From Streptomyces sp. DSM 110735 (lineage in GTDB: Bacteria; Actinomycetota; Actinomycetes; Streptomycetales; Streptomycetaceae): DNA of 64,000 nucleotides. The DNA lies in contig NZ_JACYHF010000007.1 of the NCBI RefSeq assembly GCF_016482685.1, positions 62,001-126,000 of the forward strand, in the 5' to 3' direction. The notes under the pieces are model-generated. The model was not told where the DNA came from, did no database searches, and saw only the letters and a program-made list of their open reading frames with translations. Both the position numbers and the translations under genes were made by a program. The stretch's first letter is position 1, and the number at the start of each line of letters is the position of its first letter. Below are positions 1-9,646 of the stretch, in pieces.

Positions 1-2
1 GC

Positions 3-1493
3 GGGCGGCGCAAGGGCGCGGCGGCGGTGTACCTGGAGACCTGGCACTCCGACATCGAGGAGTTCCTGGAGCTGCGCGACAACACCGGTGAGGACGCGCG
101 CCGTACGCACAATCTGAACCTCGCGCACTGGATCCCGGACGAGTTCATGCGCCGGGTCAACGCGGACGAGCAGTGGTCGCTGTTCTCCCCGGCGGACGTG
201 CCCGAGCTGGTGGACCTGTGGGGCGAGGAGTTCGACGCCGCCTACCGCAAGGCGGAGGCGTCGGGTCTGGCGAAGAAGACCATGCCGGCCCGCGAGCTGT
301 ACGGTCGCATGATGCGCACCCTCGCGCAGACCGGCAACGGCTGGATGACCTTCAAGGACGCCGCCAACCGCACCGCCAACCAGACGGCGCTGCCGGGCAA
401 CGTGGTCCACTCCTCCAACCTCTGCACGGAGATCCTGGAGGTCACCGACGACGGCGAGACCGCGGTCTGCAACCTCGGCTCGGTGAACCTGGGCGCCTTC
501 GTGCTCGACGGCGACATCGACTGGGCGCGCCTGGACGAGACCGTCCGCACGGCGGTGACCTTCCTCGACCGGGTCGTGGACATCAACTTCTACCCGACCG
601 AGCAGGCGGGCCGCTCCAACGCCAAGTGGCGTCCGGTGGGTCTCGGCGCGATGGGTCTGCAGGACGTCTTCTTCAAGCTGCGCATCCCCTTCGACTCCCC
701 CGAGGCGAAGGCGCTGTCCACGAAGATCGCCGAGCGCATCATGCTCGCCTCCTACGAGGCGTCCGCCGACCTCGCCGAGCGCAACGGTCCCCTCCCCGCC
801 TGGGAGCAGACCCGTACCGCCCAGGGTGTGCTGCACCCCGACCACTACGGCGTGGAGCTGACCTGGCCGGAGCGCTGGGCCGCGCTGCGCGAGCGGATCG
901 CCGAGACCGGCATGCGCAACTCGCTGCTGCTGGCCATCGCCCCGACCGCCACCATCGCCTCCATCGCGGGCGTCTACGAGTGCATCGAGCCGCAGGTGTC
1001 CAACCTGTTCAAGCGCGAGACGCTCTCGGGCGAGTTCCTCCAGGTCAACTCCTACCTGGTGCAGGAGCTGAAGGACCTCGGCGTGTGGGACGCCCGCACC
1101 CGCGAGGCGCTGCGCGAGGCGAACGGCTCGGTGCAGGACTTCGTCTGGATCCCCGAGGACGTGCGGGCGCTGTACCGCACCGCGTGGGAGATCCCGCAGC
1201 GCGGTCTGATCGACATGGCCGCCGCGCGAACCCCGTTCCTCGACCAGGCGCAGTCGCTGAACCTGTTCCTGGAGACGCCGACCATCGGCAAGCTCTCCTC
1301 GATGTACTCCTACGCGTGGAAGTCGGGTCTGAAGACCACGTACTACCTGCGCTCGCGCCCGGCGACCCGCATCGCCCGCGCCGCCCAGGGCCAGGCGCAG
1401 CCCGCCAAGACCATCCCCGTCCAGCAGGCGACCGACCCCGACGCTGTCGCCTGCTCCCTTGAGAACCCCGAGTCCTGCGAGGCCTGCCAGTGA
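3..1493 (+). CDS. nrdA: Class Ia ribonucleotide reductase, alpha (catalytic) subunit, 5'-truncated
   Basis: About the C-terminal 496 codons of the large subunit that reduces ribonucleoside diphosphates to deoxyribonucleotides. The frame is open through the left window edge, so the N-terminus lies outside. Visible hallmarks: the radical-cysteine block SNLCTEI (Cys codon at 423-425, with the flanking Asn and Glu), the partner cysteine in AVCNLGSVNL (468-470), a Tyr-Tyr pair in TTYYLRSR for radical transfer from the beta subunit, and the C-terminal redox pair CEAC two residues before the end, used for re-reduction by thioredoxin or glutaredoxin. Its stop (TGA, 1491-1493) shares one base with the nrdB ATG, indicating translational coupling. 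In S. coelicolor the same order nrdA-nrdB-nrdS is described. Any NrdR boxes or riboswitch upstream of nrdA are not in this window. Confidence 0.96.
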   Translation, partial: GRRKGAAAVYLETWHSDIEEFLELRDNTGEDARRTHNLNLAHWIPDEFMRRVNADEQWSLFSPADVPELVDLWGEEFDAAYRKAEASGLAKKTMPARELYGRMMRTLAQTGNGWMTFKDAANRTANQTALPGNVVHSSNLCTEILEVTDDGETAVCNLGSVNLGAFVLDGDIDWARLDETVRTAVTFLDRVVDINFYPTEQAGRSNAKWRPVGLGAMGLQDVFFKLRIPFDSPEAKALSTKIAERIMLASYEASADLAERNGPLPAWEQTRTAQGVLHPDHYGVELTWPERWAALRERIAETGMRNSLLLAIAPTATIASIAGVYECIEPQVSNLFKRETLSGEFLQVNSYLVQELKDLGVWDARTREALREANGSVQDFVWIPEDVRALYRTAWEIPQRGLIDMAAARTPFLDQAQSLNLFLETPTIGKLSSMYSYAWKSGLKTTYYLRSRPATRIARAAQGQAQPAKTIPVQQATDPDAVACSLENPESCEACQ

Positions 1494-2500
1494 TGTCCGA
1501 CAAGAACCTGCTCGACCCCGGCTTCGAGCTGACTCTCCGCCCCATGCGCTACCCGGACTTCTACGAGCGCTACCGGGACGCGATCAAGAACACCTGGACC
1601 GTCGAGGAGGTCGACCTCCACTCGGACGTCGCCGACCTCGCCAAGCTCTCCCCCGAGGAGCAGCACCTGATCGGCCGCCTGGTGGCGTTCTTCGCCACGG
1701 GTGACTCGATCGTGGCGAACAACCTGGTGCTGACGCTGTACAAGCACATCAACTCCCCCGAGGCGCGGCTCTATCTGAGCCGTCAGCTCTTCGAGGAGGC
1801 CGTGCACGTCCAGTTCTATCTGACGCTGCTCGACACCTATCTGCCCGACCCGCAGGACCGCGCGGACGCGTTCGCGGCGGTGGAGAACATCCCCTCCATC
1901 CGCGAGAAGGCGGAGTTCTGCTTCAAGTGGATCGACTCGGTCGACAAGCTGGACCGCCTGGAGTCCAAGGCGGACCGCCGCAAGTTCCTGCTGAACCTGA
2001 TCTGCTTCGCGGCGTGCATCGAGGGTCTGTTCTTCTACGGCGCCTTCGCCTACGTCTACTGGTTCCGCAGCCGGGGTCTGCTGCACGGTCTCGCCACCGG
2101 CACCAACTGGGTGTTCCGCGACGAGACGATGCACATGTCCTTCGCCTTCGACGTGGTCGACACCGTCCGCAAGGAGGAGCCGGAGCTGTTCGACGAGCAG
2201 TTGGAGCAGCAGGTCACGGACATGATCCGGGAGGCTGTCGCGGCCGAGCTGCAGTTCGGCCGCGACCTGTGCGGTGAGGGCCTGCCCGGCATGAACACCG
2301 AGTCGATGCGCCAGTACCTGGAGTGCGTCGCCGACCAGCGCCTCACGCGCCTCGGCTTCGCCCCGGTGTACGGCTCGGAGAACCCGTTCTCCTTCATGGA
2401 GCTGCAGGGCGTTCAGGAGCTGACGAACTTCTTCGAGCGCCGTCCGTCGGCGTACCAGGTCGCGGTGGAGGGCACCGTGGACCTGGACGAGGACTTCTGA
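1493..2500 (+). CDS. nrdB: Class Ia ribonucleotide reductase, beta (radical) subunit
   Basis: Small subunit of aerobic class Ia ribonucleotide reductase. It carries the diiron-tyrosyl radical that starts catalysis in NrdA. With ATG at 1493 the protein is 335 aa, normal for the family; a GTG one codon upstream (1490) is possible. Ligand motifs: E102-A-V-H105 (EEAVH), the EGLFFYG helix and RDETMHM further on. Tyr109, three residues after the His as in E. coli NrdB, is the expected radical tyrosine. The start overlaps the nrdA stop by one base, so the two subunits are coupled. The last ~90 bases lie antisense to a possible small membrane-protein ORF (2413-2673). No obvious terminator follows before nrdS. 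Confidence 0.97.
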   Translation: MSDKNLLDPGFELTLRPMRYPDFYERYRDAIKNTWTVEEVDLHSDVADLAKLSPEEQHLIGRLVAFFATGDSIVANNLVLTLYKHINSPEARLYLSRQLFEEAVHVQFYLTLLDTYLPDPQDRADAFAAVENIPSIREKAEFCFKWIDSVDKLDRLESKADRRKFLLNLICFAACIEGLFFYGAFAYVYWFRSRGLLHGLATGTNWVFRDETMHMSFAFDVVDTVRKEEPELFDEQLEQQVTDMIREAVAAELQFGRDLCGEGLPGMNTESMRQYLECVADQRLTRLGFAPVYGSENPFSFMELQGVQELTNFFERRPSAYQVAVEGTVDLDEDF

Positions 2501-2673
2501 GGCTCCCCGTTCCGGAGTGAACCCCGATGTCCGTGGTCCTTCTGGGCCTGCCTGAGCTGCCGGTCGACGCGCCTGTCGCGCACGATGCCGAGCACCGAGG
2601 GCAGGGCCAGGAGGACCAGGATGCCGAGGGTGGCGACCATTCCGATGAGACCTTCGATCTGGTTTCCGTTCAT
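2413..2673 (-). CDS. Hypothetical small membrane protein, antisense to the nrdB 3' end
   Basis: An 86-codon reading frame starting MNGNQIEGLIGM and continuing with a strongly hydrophobic segment (residues about 9-30, rich in Leu, Val, Ile and Gly), then a basic, charged tail (RDRRVDRQLRQAQKD). The predicted form is one N-terminal transmembrane helix with a cytoplasmic tail. An AGGA lies about 12 nt upstream of the ATG. The 3' third overlaps nrdB on the opposite strand and looks like nrdB antisense rather than selected protein (SSSRSTVPSTATWYADG). The conserved part could be shorter, or the frame could be fortuitous. I know no function. Confidence 0.4.
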   Translation of the reverse strand: MNGNQIEGLIGMVATLGILVLLALPSVLGIVRDRRVDRQLRQAQKDHGHRGSLRNGEPQKSSSRSTVPSTATWYADGRRSKKFVSS

Positions 2674-2766
2674 GGACACCACTGTCCTGCGGTTCACTCC
2701 TGACCGGCACTGGCAGGACTGCCGCGCACCCTCGATTTCCTGCCACTGGCGCGGCACACTGGCAGC

Positions 2767-3729
2767 ATGCTGAAGAACGTGGCGGCGGTACTGCTCGACG
2801 GGGTCCATCCCTTCGAGCTGGGCGTGGTGTGCGAGGTGTTCGGCATCGACCGCAGCGAGGAGGGTCTGCCGGTCTACGACTTCGCCGTGGTCTCGGCGGA
2901 GGGACCGACCCTCTCCACCCCCTGCGGCTTCACCGTCTCCACCCCGCACGGTCTGGAGCGGCTGGAGGAGGCGGATCTGATCGCCGTCCCGGCGGGCGAG
3001 ACCTACGCCGAGCGCGACTACCCGCCCGAGCTGCTCGACGCCCTGCGCCGCGCCGTCGCGCGCGGCACCCGGGTGCTCAGCGTCTGCTCGGGCGTCTTCG
3101 TGCTCGCCGCCGCCGGTCTCCTGGACGGTCGGCGCTGCGCGGTGCACTGGCACCACGCCGACCAGCTCACCCGGCGCCACCCCCGGGTCACCGTCGAGCC
3201 CGACGTGCTCTACGTGGACGAGGACCCGGTGATCACCTCGGCGGGCACGGCGTCGGGGATCGACGCCTGCCTCCACATCGTCCGCAAGGAACAGGGACCG
3301 GAGGTCGCCAACAAAATCGCCCGCCGGATGGTGGTCCCCCCGCACCGCGACGGCGGTCAGGCGCAGTACATCGAGCGTCCGCTGCCCAAGGGACCCTGCG
3401 ACACCATGGGCGACGTGCTGGTGTGGATGGAGGAGCACCTCGACGAGGAGGTCACCGTCGAACAGCTCGCCGCACGCGCCCACATGGCGCCGCGCACCTT
3501 CGCCCGCCGCTTCCAGCAGGAGACCGGTACGACGCCGTACCGCTGGATCCTGCGCCAACGGGTGCTGCTGGCGCAGCGGTTGCTGGAGGGCACCGACGAG
3601 ACCATGGACTCGATCGCCTGGCGCACCGGGTTCGGCACCGCGGCCGCGCTGCGCCACCAGTTCGTCAGGGCGCTGGGCACGACCCCGGCGGCGTACCGGC
3701 GCACGTTCCGGGGCCCGCAGGCCGCCTGA
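2767..3729 (+). CDS. nrdS: GlxA-family AraC-type transcriptional regulator NrdS
   Basis: A 320-aa regulator. The N-terminal DJ-1/PfpI-like (glutamine amidotransferase fold) domain covers residues about 5-165 and contains the pseudo-nucleophile segment LSVCSGVFVL with Cys near residue 107. The C-terminal AraC-type double helix-turn-helix is at about 215-315 (VEQLAARAHMAPRTFARRFQ, then IAWRTGFGTAAALRHQF). This architecture is GlxA/FtrA-like. It follows nrdB on the same strand with a 266-bp gap, the arrangement called nrdABS in S. coelicolor, where NrdS is a proposed regulator linked to the class Ia reductase. The gap suggests its own promoter in addition to read-through. The ligand of the DJ-1 domain is unknown. 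It converges with the P450 gene (35 bp apart). Confidence 0.9.
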   Translation: MLKNVAAVLLDGVHPFELGVVCEVFGIDRSEEGLPVYDFAVVSAEGPTLSTPCGFTVSTPHGLERLEEADLIAVPAGETYAERDYPPELLDALRRAVARGTRVLSVCSGVFVLAAAGLLDGRRCAVHWHHADQLTRRHPRVTVEPDVLYVDEDPVITSAGTASGIDACLHIVRKEQGPEVANKIARRMVVPPHRDGGQAQYIERPLPKGPCDTMGDVLVWMEEHLDEEVTVEQLAARAHMAPRTFARRFQQETGTTPYRWILRQRVLLAQRLLEGTDETMDSIAWRTGFGTAAALRHQFVRALGTTPAAYRRTFRGPQAA

Positions 3730-3764
3730 CCGTACGCCGGTACAGCTCCGTCACCACGTGTCGC

Positions 3765-5135
3765 TCACCACTCGACGGGCTCGACCAGCAGTTGGTTGGG
3801 CCGCAGGGTGATGCCCACGCGGGTGGCGTCGTCGGACCCGCTCACCTGCCGGAAGCGGTACTTCGCCGAGACGGCCGCCACGATCAGGCTCAACTGCGCC
3901 ATGGAGAAGTGGTCGCTCGGGCACTTGCGGTTGCCGACGCTGAACGGGCTCATCGCGTACTTGGGCACCTCGGTGGCCCGCTCGGGCAGCCACCGGTCGG
4001 GGTCGAAGTCGAGATGGCGCACGTAGGAGCGGTGGTCGCGCTGAATGGCGTAGGGGCTGTAGATGATGTCCGCCCCCGCCGGAATGCGATAGTCGCCGAG
4101 CGTGGTGTCGGTCAGCGCACGCCGGGTCAATATCCATACGGCGGGGCGCAGTCGGAGCGCCTCGACGACGACATTGTTGGTGTGCGTGAGCCGGCGTACG
4201 TGCTCGAATCCGACCGGCGCACCTCCGGTTACGGATTCAACTTCCGCGCGTACCTTCTCGGCGTGTTCCGGATGGTCCGCGAGGATCTGGAGCAGCCACA
4301 TGATCGTGGAGGCCACGGTTTCGCTTCCCGGCGTCAGTATCGCGACGACCTGGTCGTGGATCTCCTGCTCGCTGATGGGGTCGCCATTGTCGTCCTTGGC
4401 GTCGAGCAAAGCCGTCAGCAAATCGTCCGGCTTTTGACCGGAGGCGCGCCGCTCCGTGACGATCTCGTCCACCAGGAGATGCAGATCGGCCAGGGCGCGG
4501 TTGAATTCCCGGTTGGCCGGGAACGGCAGCCGGTGGAGCGGTCCGAGGGGCAGCACCATACGGCGGTACATGCCCCGGAAGACGGTGGCGAGGTCGGTGC
4601 TGAGCCGTTCCGCGCGCTCGTCCATGTACTGCCCGCGCAGCAGGCAGCGGGCGGCGATGCGCACGGCGACGCGGAAGGACTCGGAGGTGGCGTCGACGGG
4701 CTCGCCGGGTCGCCAGCGCTCGGTGAGCGCGTGCGCCTCCTCCTCCATGATCGGTCCGTAGGCGGGTATCGCCGCCATGCGGAACGCGGGCTGGATGGTG
4801 CGCCGCTGGCGGCGGTGCACGGGACCGTTGGCGGTGGCCACGCCCTGTTTGCCGAGCAGTCCCTCCAGGGACTCCCAGACCGGTCCGTCGATCTTGTAGT
4901 CGGGGCTGAGCGCGAGTGCGCCGGTGAGCGCCGGAGCGGTGACGGCGTACACCGTCTTGGGTCCGAGCTTGAGGCGCACGACCTCGCCGTGGTCGCGCAA
5001 CTGCGCCATGAACGCGAGCGGGTCACGGGCCAGTTTCAGCCCGTGCCCGAGCACCGGGACGGCGCCTCCGGCGAGGGGCGGCTCGCGCAGTTCCACGGCC
5101 TCGCGGGTCTCGGGGTTGACGGACTCGACGGTCAT
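3765..5135 (-). CDS. cyp170A1: Cytochrome P450 CYP170A1-type, epi-isozizaene hydroxylase (albaflavenone synthase)
   Basis: A 456-aa P450. The heme-thiolate loop reads [13 protein letters not shown] with the ligand at Cys405. The K-helix motif E325-A-L-R328 and the I-helix segment PGSETVAS (acid-alcohol pair E-T) are present. The heme loop and overall sequence closely match CYP170A1 of S. coelicolor, which performs two sequential allylic oxidations converting epi-isozizaene to albaflavenol and albaflavenone; a moonlighting farnesene synthase activity was also reported for it. The start ATG overlaps the stop of the terpene cyclase gene by 4 nt (ATGA), so cyclase and oxidase are translationally coupled. 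Electron donors (ferredoxin and reductase) are not encoded nearby. Confidence 0.94.
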   Translation of the reverse strand: MTVESVNPETREAVELREPPLAGGAVPVLGHGLKLARDPLAFMAQLRDHGEVVRLKLGPKTVYAVTAPALTGALALSPDYKIDGPVWESLEGLLGKQGVATANGPVHRRQRRTIQPAFRMAAIPAYGPIMEEEAHALTERWRPGEPVDATSESFRVAVRIAARCLLRGQYMDERAERLSTDLATVFRGMYRRMVLPLGPLHRLPFPANREFNRALADLHLLVDEIVTERRASGQKPDDLLTALLDAKDDNGDPISEQEIHDQVVAILTPGSETVASTIMWLLQILADHPEHAEKVRAEVESVTGGAPVGFEHVRRLTHTNNVVVEALRLRPAVWILTRRALTDTTLGDYRIPAGADIIYSPYAIQRDHRSYVRHLDFDPDRWLPERATEVPKYAMSPFSVGNRKCPSDHFSMAQLSLIVAAVSAKYRFRQVSGSDDATRVGITLRPNQLLVEPVEW

Positions 5136-6214
5136 TTCTCACCTGCCGCTTCGTTGTTGACGTAAGGGGGCGTGGACCGGTCGTCCCAACTGTCGACCAT
5201 GTAGCGGCCGGACTCGTGGTGGAACCAGTAGACGGTGCTGAACCAGTTGCGCATATTGCCGACGCACATGCGCACGGCGTCGCTCCATTCCTTGCCGTGC
5301 ACGGTTCCGTCGTCGAGCGTGTCGGCGAACCGCAGGGCGTCGCGCTCGGCTTTGAGGAATTCCCGGACGCATTCCTCGACGCGCCGCCGGAGTTCGTCGA
5401 CGGCTTCTTCGAGTTTCAGTCCCTCGTGCGTGACGAGACTGATGCCGAGATTGTGGACCTCGTCCCCCGCTATTTCCTTCGGCAGTGAGCAGAGGTCGTT
5501 GTACCAGGCGGCGAATTCCTGGCTCAGCAGCGCCGCCCGGCGGTAGTCGGGGTTCTTCCGCACGAAATCCGGGAGTTCGCATCCGGCGCTCGGCTCCAGC
5601 AGATCCGTCCATATCCAGTGGGCGAACGTGAGCCGCCGCAGCGCGAGATATTCCTCGACCCCCGGCACCCTGCCCTCGGTCCGGTTGCGGAACTCCCGGT
5701 CGTACGCCTCGATCACCTCGTGGAAGTGCCGGGCGAACCGCTGGTTCCAGGTGGACGGCAGGAACGAGTAGAGCCGCAGCACGCTGTCCGCGAACCCGGC
5801 GACCAGACAGTCGCCGTGGTGCAGATGGGACGCGGGGGCGTCGAGCGCGGCGTGCAGTCGGTGGCGCAGCCGACGCCAGTCGCCGGAGCGCCCGTGCACG
5901 ATGTCGCGGTCGTGCCGGTCGTCCCAGACGAAGAACCAGGCGCTGTAGTCCGCGATCGCCTGGAGCACCTCGTCGGGGGCGCCGAGGTAGTAGCCCGCCA
6001 TGAGGTCCGTGTAGCACAGACCGTCGGCGTACTCGCGCACCTTGTCGGCGGGCATGAGCCGTTTTTCCAGCAGCCAGCGCCGGGTGTTCTCCTGAAGCTT
6101 TGGCCAATACGGATGGAGCTGCCGGGGAAAGGCGTCCTCGACCAACGGAAGGGCGAGAGACGGTGGTACGGCGATCGTGGTCGGTGATGTGGTGTCGCGT
6201 GAGAAAGCGTGCAC
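5132..6214 (-). CDS. cyc1: Epi-isozizaene synthase (class I sesquiterpene cyclase)
   Basis: A 360-aa class I terpene synthase converting farnesyl diphosphate to epi-isozizaene. Mg-binding motifs: the aspartate-rich DDRHD (D98-D102) and the NSE triad NDLCSLPKE (about N239, S243, E247). The C-terminal RY-type pair is in [12 protein letters not shown]. The frame stays open to 6298, but I choose GTG at 6214: it has a strong ribosome site (GAGAGGGGA, ~6 nt spacing), and the resulting N-terminus VHAFSRDTT matches the S. coelicolor enzyme (361 aa). It is first in a two-gene unit with the P450. With the ubiquitous FPP supply this pair suffices for albaflavenone, an earthy-smelling antibiotic sesquiterpene. 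Confidence 0.95.
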   Translation of the reverse strand: MHAFSRDTTSPTTIAVPPSLALPLVEDAFPRQLHPYWPKLQENTRRWLLEKRLMPADKVREYADGLCYTDLMAGYYLGAPDEVLQAIADYSAWFFVWDDRHDRDIVHGRSGDWRRLRHRLHAALDAPASHLHHGDCLVAGFADSVLRLYSFLPSTWNQRFARHFHEVIEAYDREFRNRTEGRVPGVEEYLALRRLTFAHWIWTDLLEPSAGCELPDFVRKNPDYRRAALLSQEFAAWYNDLCSLPKEIAGDEVHNLGISLVTHEGLKLEEAVDELRRRVEECVREFLKAERDALRFADTLDDGTVHGKEWSDAVRMCVGNMRNWFSTVYWFHHESGRYMVDSWDDRSTPPYVNNEAAGEK

Positions 6215-6382
6215 GAGCAGTCCCCTCTCAGCCGCCAGGGCGCATACCCCTCCCTGCTGTGCCGGGCGTGCGCCGTTGCGTATCCCCACACTCCCCATTC
6301 AGCACCACAACTGACCGTCTGGGGAACGGATTTGCTTCATTCACCACCCCAAGTCGCCGGGATTCTTACGGCGAACAAATGA

Positions 6383-6420
6383 ACGACGCCCGGTCGGGAT
6401 CACTCCCGACCGGGCGTCGT
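6383..6420 (-). terminator. 17-bp stem-loop between def and the terpene gene
   Basis: Perfect inverted repeat, left arm 6383-6399, loop TCAC 6400-6403, right arm 6404-6420. It sits 40 bp downstream of the def stop codon. It lacks a long U-tract, as is common for Streptomyces terminators. The hairpin can also insulate the divergent promoter region of the albaflavenone operon. Confidence 0.8.
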
Positions 6421-6460
6421 GGCTGGTCTCGTACGGTCGCCGGGTGCTCCGGCGCCCTGA

Positions 6461-7111
6461 TCAGTCGTTGGCGACCACGGGGTAGCGTGGCTCGTTCTCG
6501 GCCATCTGCCGCAGCGCGTCCTTGCGGTCACGCTTGGACAGGCGGTCGATGTACAGGTAGCCGTACAGGTGGTCGGTCTCGTGCTGGAGGCAGCGGGCGA
6601 AGTAGCCGGTGCCGCGCACCTTGACCGGGTTGCCCTTCTCGTCCTGACCGGTGACCTCGGCGTAGTCCGGGCGCGCGAGCGGCGCGTACGCCGTCGGCAC
6701 CGAGAGGCAGCCTTCGTTGCTGTCGTCGAGGCGGCGCGCGGCGGCGGGCAGCTCGACCAGCTTGGGGTTGCAGATCACGCCGGTGTGGCGCACGCCCTCG
6801 TCGTCCGGGCAGTCGTAGACGAAGACCTTCAGGTCCACGCCGATCTGGTTGGCGGCCAGACCCACGCCCTCGGCGGTGTGCTGGCTGGCGAACATGTCCG
6901 CGACGAGCTGCTCCAGCTCGGGTCCGAACTCGGTGACGTCGGCGCACTCCTTGTGCAGCACCGGGTTGCCGACGACCGTGATCGGCCGCGAGGTCCCGCG
7001 CTCGCGCCAGGCCAGCTCGCGCTCCTCGCAGTCCTCCGTGTCGACGACATAGCCCTCGTCATCGACGGGGAGCACGCCCGCGTGCTGCTGATCGGTGTCC
7101 TGCTGAGCCAT
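6461..7111 (-). CDS. def: Peptide deformylase
   Basis: A 216-aa metal-dependent enzyme that removes the N-formyl group from nascent proteins at the ribosome exit. All three family motifs are present: [10 protein letters not shown] (motif 1), EGCLS with metal ligand Cys135 (motif 2) and H177-E-T-D-H181 (motif 3). The N-terminal ~40 residues (acidic, [10 protein letters not shown]) extend beyond the catalytic core, as is common in Streptomyces paralogues. ATG at 7111 is preceded by AGGAAGG (~10 nt); the frame continues upstream without a better start. No fmt partner is adjacent, so this may be one of several deformylases in the genome. A stem-loop terminator follows. Confidence 0.94.
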   Translation of the reverse strand: MAQQDTDQQHAGVLPVDDEGYVVDTEDCEERELAWRERGTSRPITVVGNPVLHKECADVTEFGPELEQLVADMFASQHTAEGVGLAANQIGVDLKVFVYDCPDDEGVRHTGVICNPKLVELPAAARRLDDSNEGCLSVPTAYAPLARPDYAEVTGQDEKGNPVKVRGTGYFARCLQHETDHLYGYLYIDRLSKRDRKDALRQMAENEPRYPVVAND

Positions 7112-7263
7112 GACCGACGTACGCCTTCCTGAAAAACCACGGGAGAGATTGCTGATACAGCCTACGTGGATCGCACTCCCCAGGGGCGCGGGACTGTGTC
7201 CGATATGCGGCTCCGCCGCGTGGGCGCGATCAGCCACAACGGACCCGCACCCGGCAGCGGCGA

Positions 7264-8244
7264 TCAACACACCTCTTCGAGATCCCGCCAGTCCCGCGAA
7301 TCCGGACTGTCGGCAACCCACCCGTCGAGCAACCCCCGCACGAGCGAAGCCGGCGCAGCCACCCCGCACTCCCTCTCCGGCACCCACAGCCGCCCGTCCG
7401 TCCGATGCCCCAACGGACCCGGATGCCCCGGCTCACTGTGATCGTGCGGATCGAGATGTATCCCCTCGCCCTCGTCGGACGGCATCCGCGACTCCGAACA
7501 CATCCGGCACAGCAGCCGCACGGAGGACGACCAGTCCTCCGCCGCGAACCCCGCGTCCGCCGCCAACTGCTCCAGCGCGTCCCGGTCCGCCTCGGTCGCC
7601 GCCTCCAGGAGGACCACCCAGGTCGGCACGGGCGAGGGCGCCCACAGCTCGATCTCGTCGAAGACCGGGTAGGAGTGCCCGGCGGACGTGGTGCGCTCGC
7701 CGTGCGGGACGCCGTCGTGCAGGACGACCTCGCCCCAGCGGCGCCCCGAGGACGGCAGCGGGATGGACAGCACCTCGATCCGCGCGGGGTCCAGCCTGCG
7801 CCCCCACACCACCTCGGCCTCGCCCTCGGGAGAGAGCCGTACGGCAGCGCTGCCCAGCTCCATGCCGAGCGGCTCGCCGGGCACGGCGGAACCGCCGGGG
7901 ACCTTGAGCCCGTACGCCTGCCAGGCGCGGCGGGCCAGCGGCCAGTCCTGCAGGGCGGTGGCGGCGATGCCGACGTTCCACCAGTCGGGGGCGCCGGTCT
8001 CGCGGTCGAGGAGGGCCACGGCGCGCAGTCCGGCGGCGCGCGCCTGCTCCCAGTCGTGCCGGAACTTGTGCAGCAGGGCGAGGTTGAACCAGGACTCGGC
8101 GAGCCAGGGTTCGAGATCGGCGGCGCGGGTCAAAAGTTCGCCCGCGTCCTCGTACCGTCCGTCACCGATCAGGGTGAACGCCCGGTCGGTGGCCTGCCGC
8201 CAGGAGGCGGAGGGCCGGTTCCTTCCCTTGCCGAAGATCCTCAC
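7264..8244 (-). CDS. Tetratricopeptide repeat protein of unknown function
   Basis: A 326-aa protein with TPR-like helical repeats at residues about 15-115 ([57 protein letters not shown]). It continues into an uncharacterised C-terminal domain with a CRMCSE cysteine pair and a His/Asp-rich stretch ([14 protein letters not shown]). The start is uncertain. I prefer GTG at 8244 ([12 protein letters not shown]), where conserved-looking sequence begins. ATG at 8352, three bases after the stop of the upstream HD gene, would add 36 residues of low plausibility. It is a conserved Streptomyces neighbour of sigR/rsrA. No enzymatic motif is evident. Confidence 0.78.
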   Translation of the reverse strand: MRIFGKGRNRPSASWRQATDRAFTLIGDGRYEDAGELLTRAADLEPWLAESWFNLALLHKFRHDWEQARAAGLRAVALLDRETGAPDWWNVGIAATALQDWPLARRAWQAYGLKVPGGSAVPGEPLGMELGSAAVRLSPEGEAEVVWGRRLDPARIEVLSIPLPSSGRRWGEVVLHDGVPHGERTTSAGHSYPVFDEIELWAPSPVPTWVVLLEAATEADRDALEQLAADAGFAAEDWSSSVRLLCRMCSESRMPSDEGEGIHLDPHDHSEPGHPGPLGHRTDGRLWVPERECGVAAPASLVRGLLDGWVADSPDSRDWRDLEEVC

Positions 8245-8355
8245 GATTCCCGCCTGCCAGTTCCAGTTCCGCACAGTGGGCTGGCTTGTGCCCCCGGACA
8301 CCCTCTCCCTCGCATCCAACCACGTGCGAAGGGACGGCCGCTCATTACCCATCGG

Positions 8356-9603
8356 TTACCCGGCGACCGGCAGAAGCAGACAGTCGCGGGACAGGACGCG
8401 CGCGAGCGCCTCCACCACCTCCGGAGCGTAGTCCCCGCCGGTGGCGAGGCGAAGTTCCTCCAGCGCGCGCAGCGGACCCTCGGGTCCGGCTTCCCGCGCC
8501 TTCTCCTCGTAGGCGTTCACCGCGCGCACGATCCGGGCGGCGAGCGGCTGCTCCCGGTAGGGGTCCGCCTGCCGCTCGACCACCACGGCGACCGCCGGGG
8601 ACACCCCGGTCTGCCGTACGACGGCGCCGCCGAGCAGGGCGATGCGCCGCTGCTCCCGGCGCGGCAGCACCGCCGTCGCCCCGGCGCGCACCGGGTCGAC
8701 GAGGCTGAGCTGGCCGATGTCGTGCATCAGCGCCGCGTACTCCAGGACGGTCAGCTCGGCTCCGGTGAGTCCCAGGTCACGGCCGACGGCGAGGCTGAGC
8801 GTGGCGACGCGGCGGGCGTGTCCGGCGGGGGTGTACCCGGCGATCTCGGTGGCGCGGGCGAGGGAGGCGATGGTCTGCCGGTAGGTGGCGCGCACGGCCG
8901 CGTACCGGCGCACGGAGAGCTGGGTCAGCAGCAGCGGCAGACAGAACACCGGCAGCGCCCACAGTCCGACCACGGCCACGGCGAGCGCCATCACCGCGCC
9001 GGTGGCGCAGATGGCCGAGCCGATGCCGAGCAGCCCGCGCAACTCCTCGCGCAGCAGCGGACCGAAGGGCCAGCGGGCGCGCGCGTGGGCGAGGGCTGCG
9101 GCCAGCACGGCGTCGCACAGCGCGGTCAGCGCGACCAGGGCGACGAGCAGCAGGGCGTAGGCGGGACCGTCCCAGTGGGCGAACGTGCCCCGGGCGTACA
9201 GGGGCTGGAAGCAGACGGCGGCGAAGCCGACGGTCAGGACCCGGCGGGCGAGGTGGTCCAGGGTGGGGGTGCGCCCGCGCCAGATGTGCGGGACGCCGCC
9301 GAGCAGCGAGGCGGCGAGGACGACGGTGACGATCTGGGCGGCGCCGTGCCGCGCGGGGTGCCCGGCGTCGGCGCCGAGGAGGGCGTAGGCCAGCGATCCG
9401 GCGGTGCCGAGGGGCGCGGTCTGCCGGGCTTCGGGGCCGTTCCAGCGGGTCAGTTCGCCGACGGCTATGAGCACGCCGAAGGCGAGCGCGGTGCCCCGCC
9501 CCTCGACGCCGGTCCACAGGGTGGTGGCGAGCGCGGCGGCGGCGGTGAGCGCGGCGGCGGCGGTGAGCGCGGCGGCGCCGTGGATGAGCCGCAGGGCGGT
9601 CAT
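8356..9603 (-). CDS. Membrane HD-domain protein with degenerate HD-GYP motif
   Basis: A 415-aa protein. Alternating hydrophobic stretches over residues 1-220 indicate about six to eight membrane helices. A cytoplasmic HD domain follows at about 245-400 (HARRVA then LMHDIGQ). It is related to the HD-GYP protein encoded immediately upstream, but the second half of the signature is lost: where the partner has HHERLDGTGYP this protein reads VERQADPYREQ. The HD metal pair is kept. It is therefore unlikely to be an ordinary c-di-GMP phosphodiesterase; a regulatory partner or a different phosphohydrolase is more likely. It starts 43 bp after the stop of the upstream paralogue, on the same strand. 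Confidence 0.82.
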   Translation of the reverse strand: MTALRLIHGAAALTAAAALTAAAALATTLWTGVEGRGTALAFGVLIAVGELTRWNGPEARQTAPLGTAGSLAYALLGADAGHPARHGAAQIVTVVLAASLLGGVPHIWRGRTPTLDHLARRVLTVGFAAVCFQPLYARGTFAHWDGPAYALLLVALVALTALCDAVLAAALAHARARWPFGPLLREELRGLLGIGSAICATGAVMALAVAVVGLWALPVFCLPLLLTQLSVRRYAAVRATYRQTIASLARATEIAGYTPAGHARRVATLSLAVGRDLGLTGAELTVLEYAALMHDIGQLSLVDPVRAGATAVLPRREQRRIALLGGAVVRQTGVSPAVAVVVERQADPYREQPLAARIVRAVNAYEEKAREAGPEGPLRALEELRLATGGDYAPEVVEALARVLSRDCLLLPVAG

Positions 9604-9646
9604 CGGCGTCCCCGGCGGGCGCGTGGCGTCTTGGTGGCGTCCGGCG

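Noticed and set aside
2829..5165. A 778-codon plus-strand frame running across nrdS and the P450 gene
   Set aside because: It crosses two well-identified genes in other frames and shows Arg/Gly/Ala-rich shadow composition with no domain. It is a product of high GC content.
7112..7263. SigR promoter upstream of peptide deformylase
   Set aside because: No GGAAT-N18/19-GTT is present on the minus strand in this region.
8242..8275. GGGAAT near the TPR gene start as a SigR -35
   Set aside because: There is no GTT at 18 or 19 bases. The match lies at the start codon itself.
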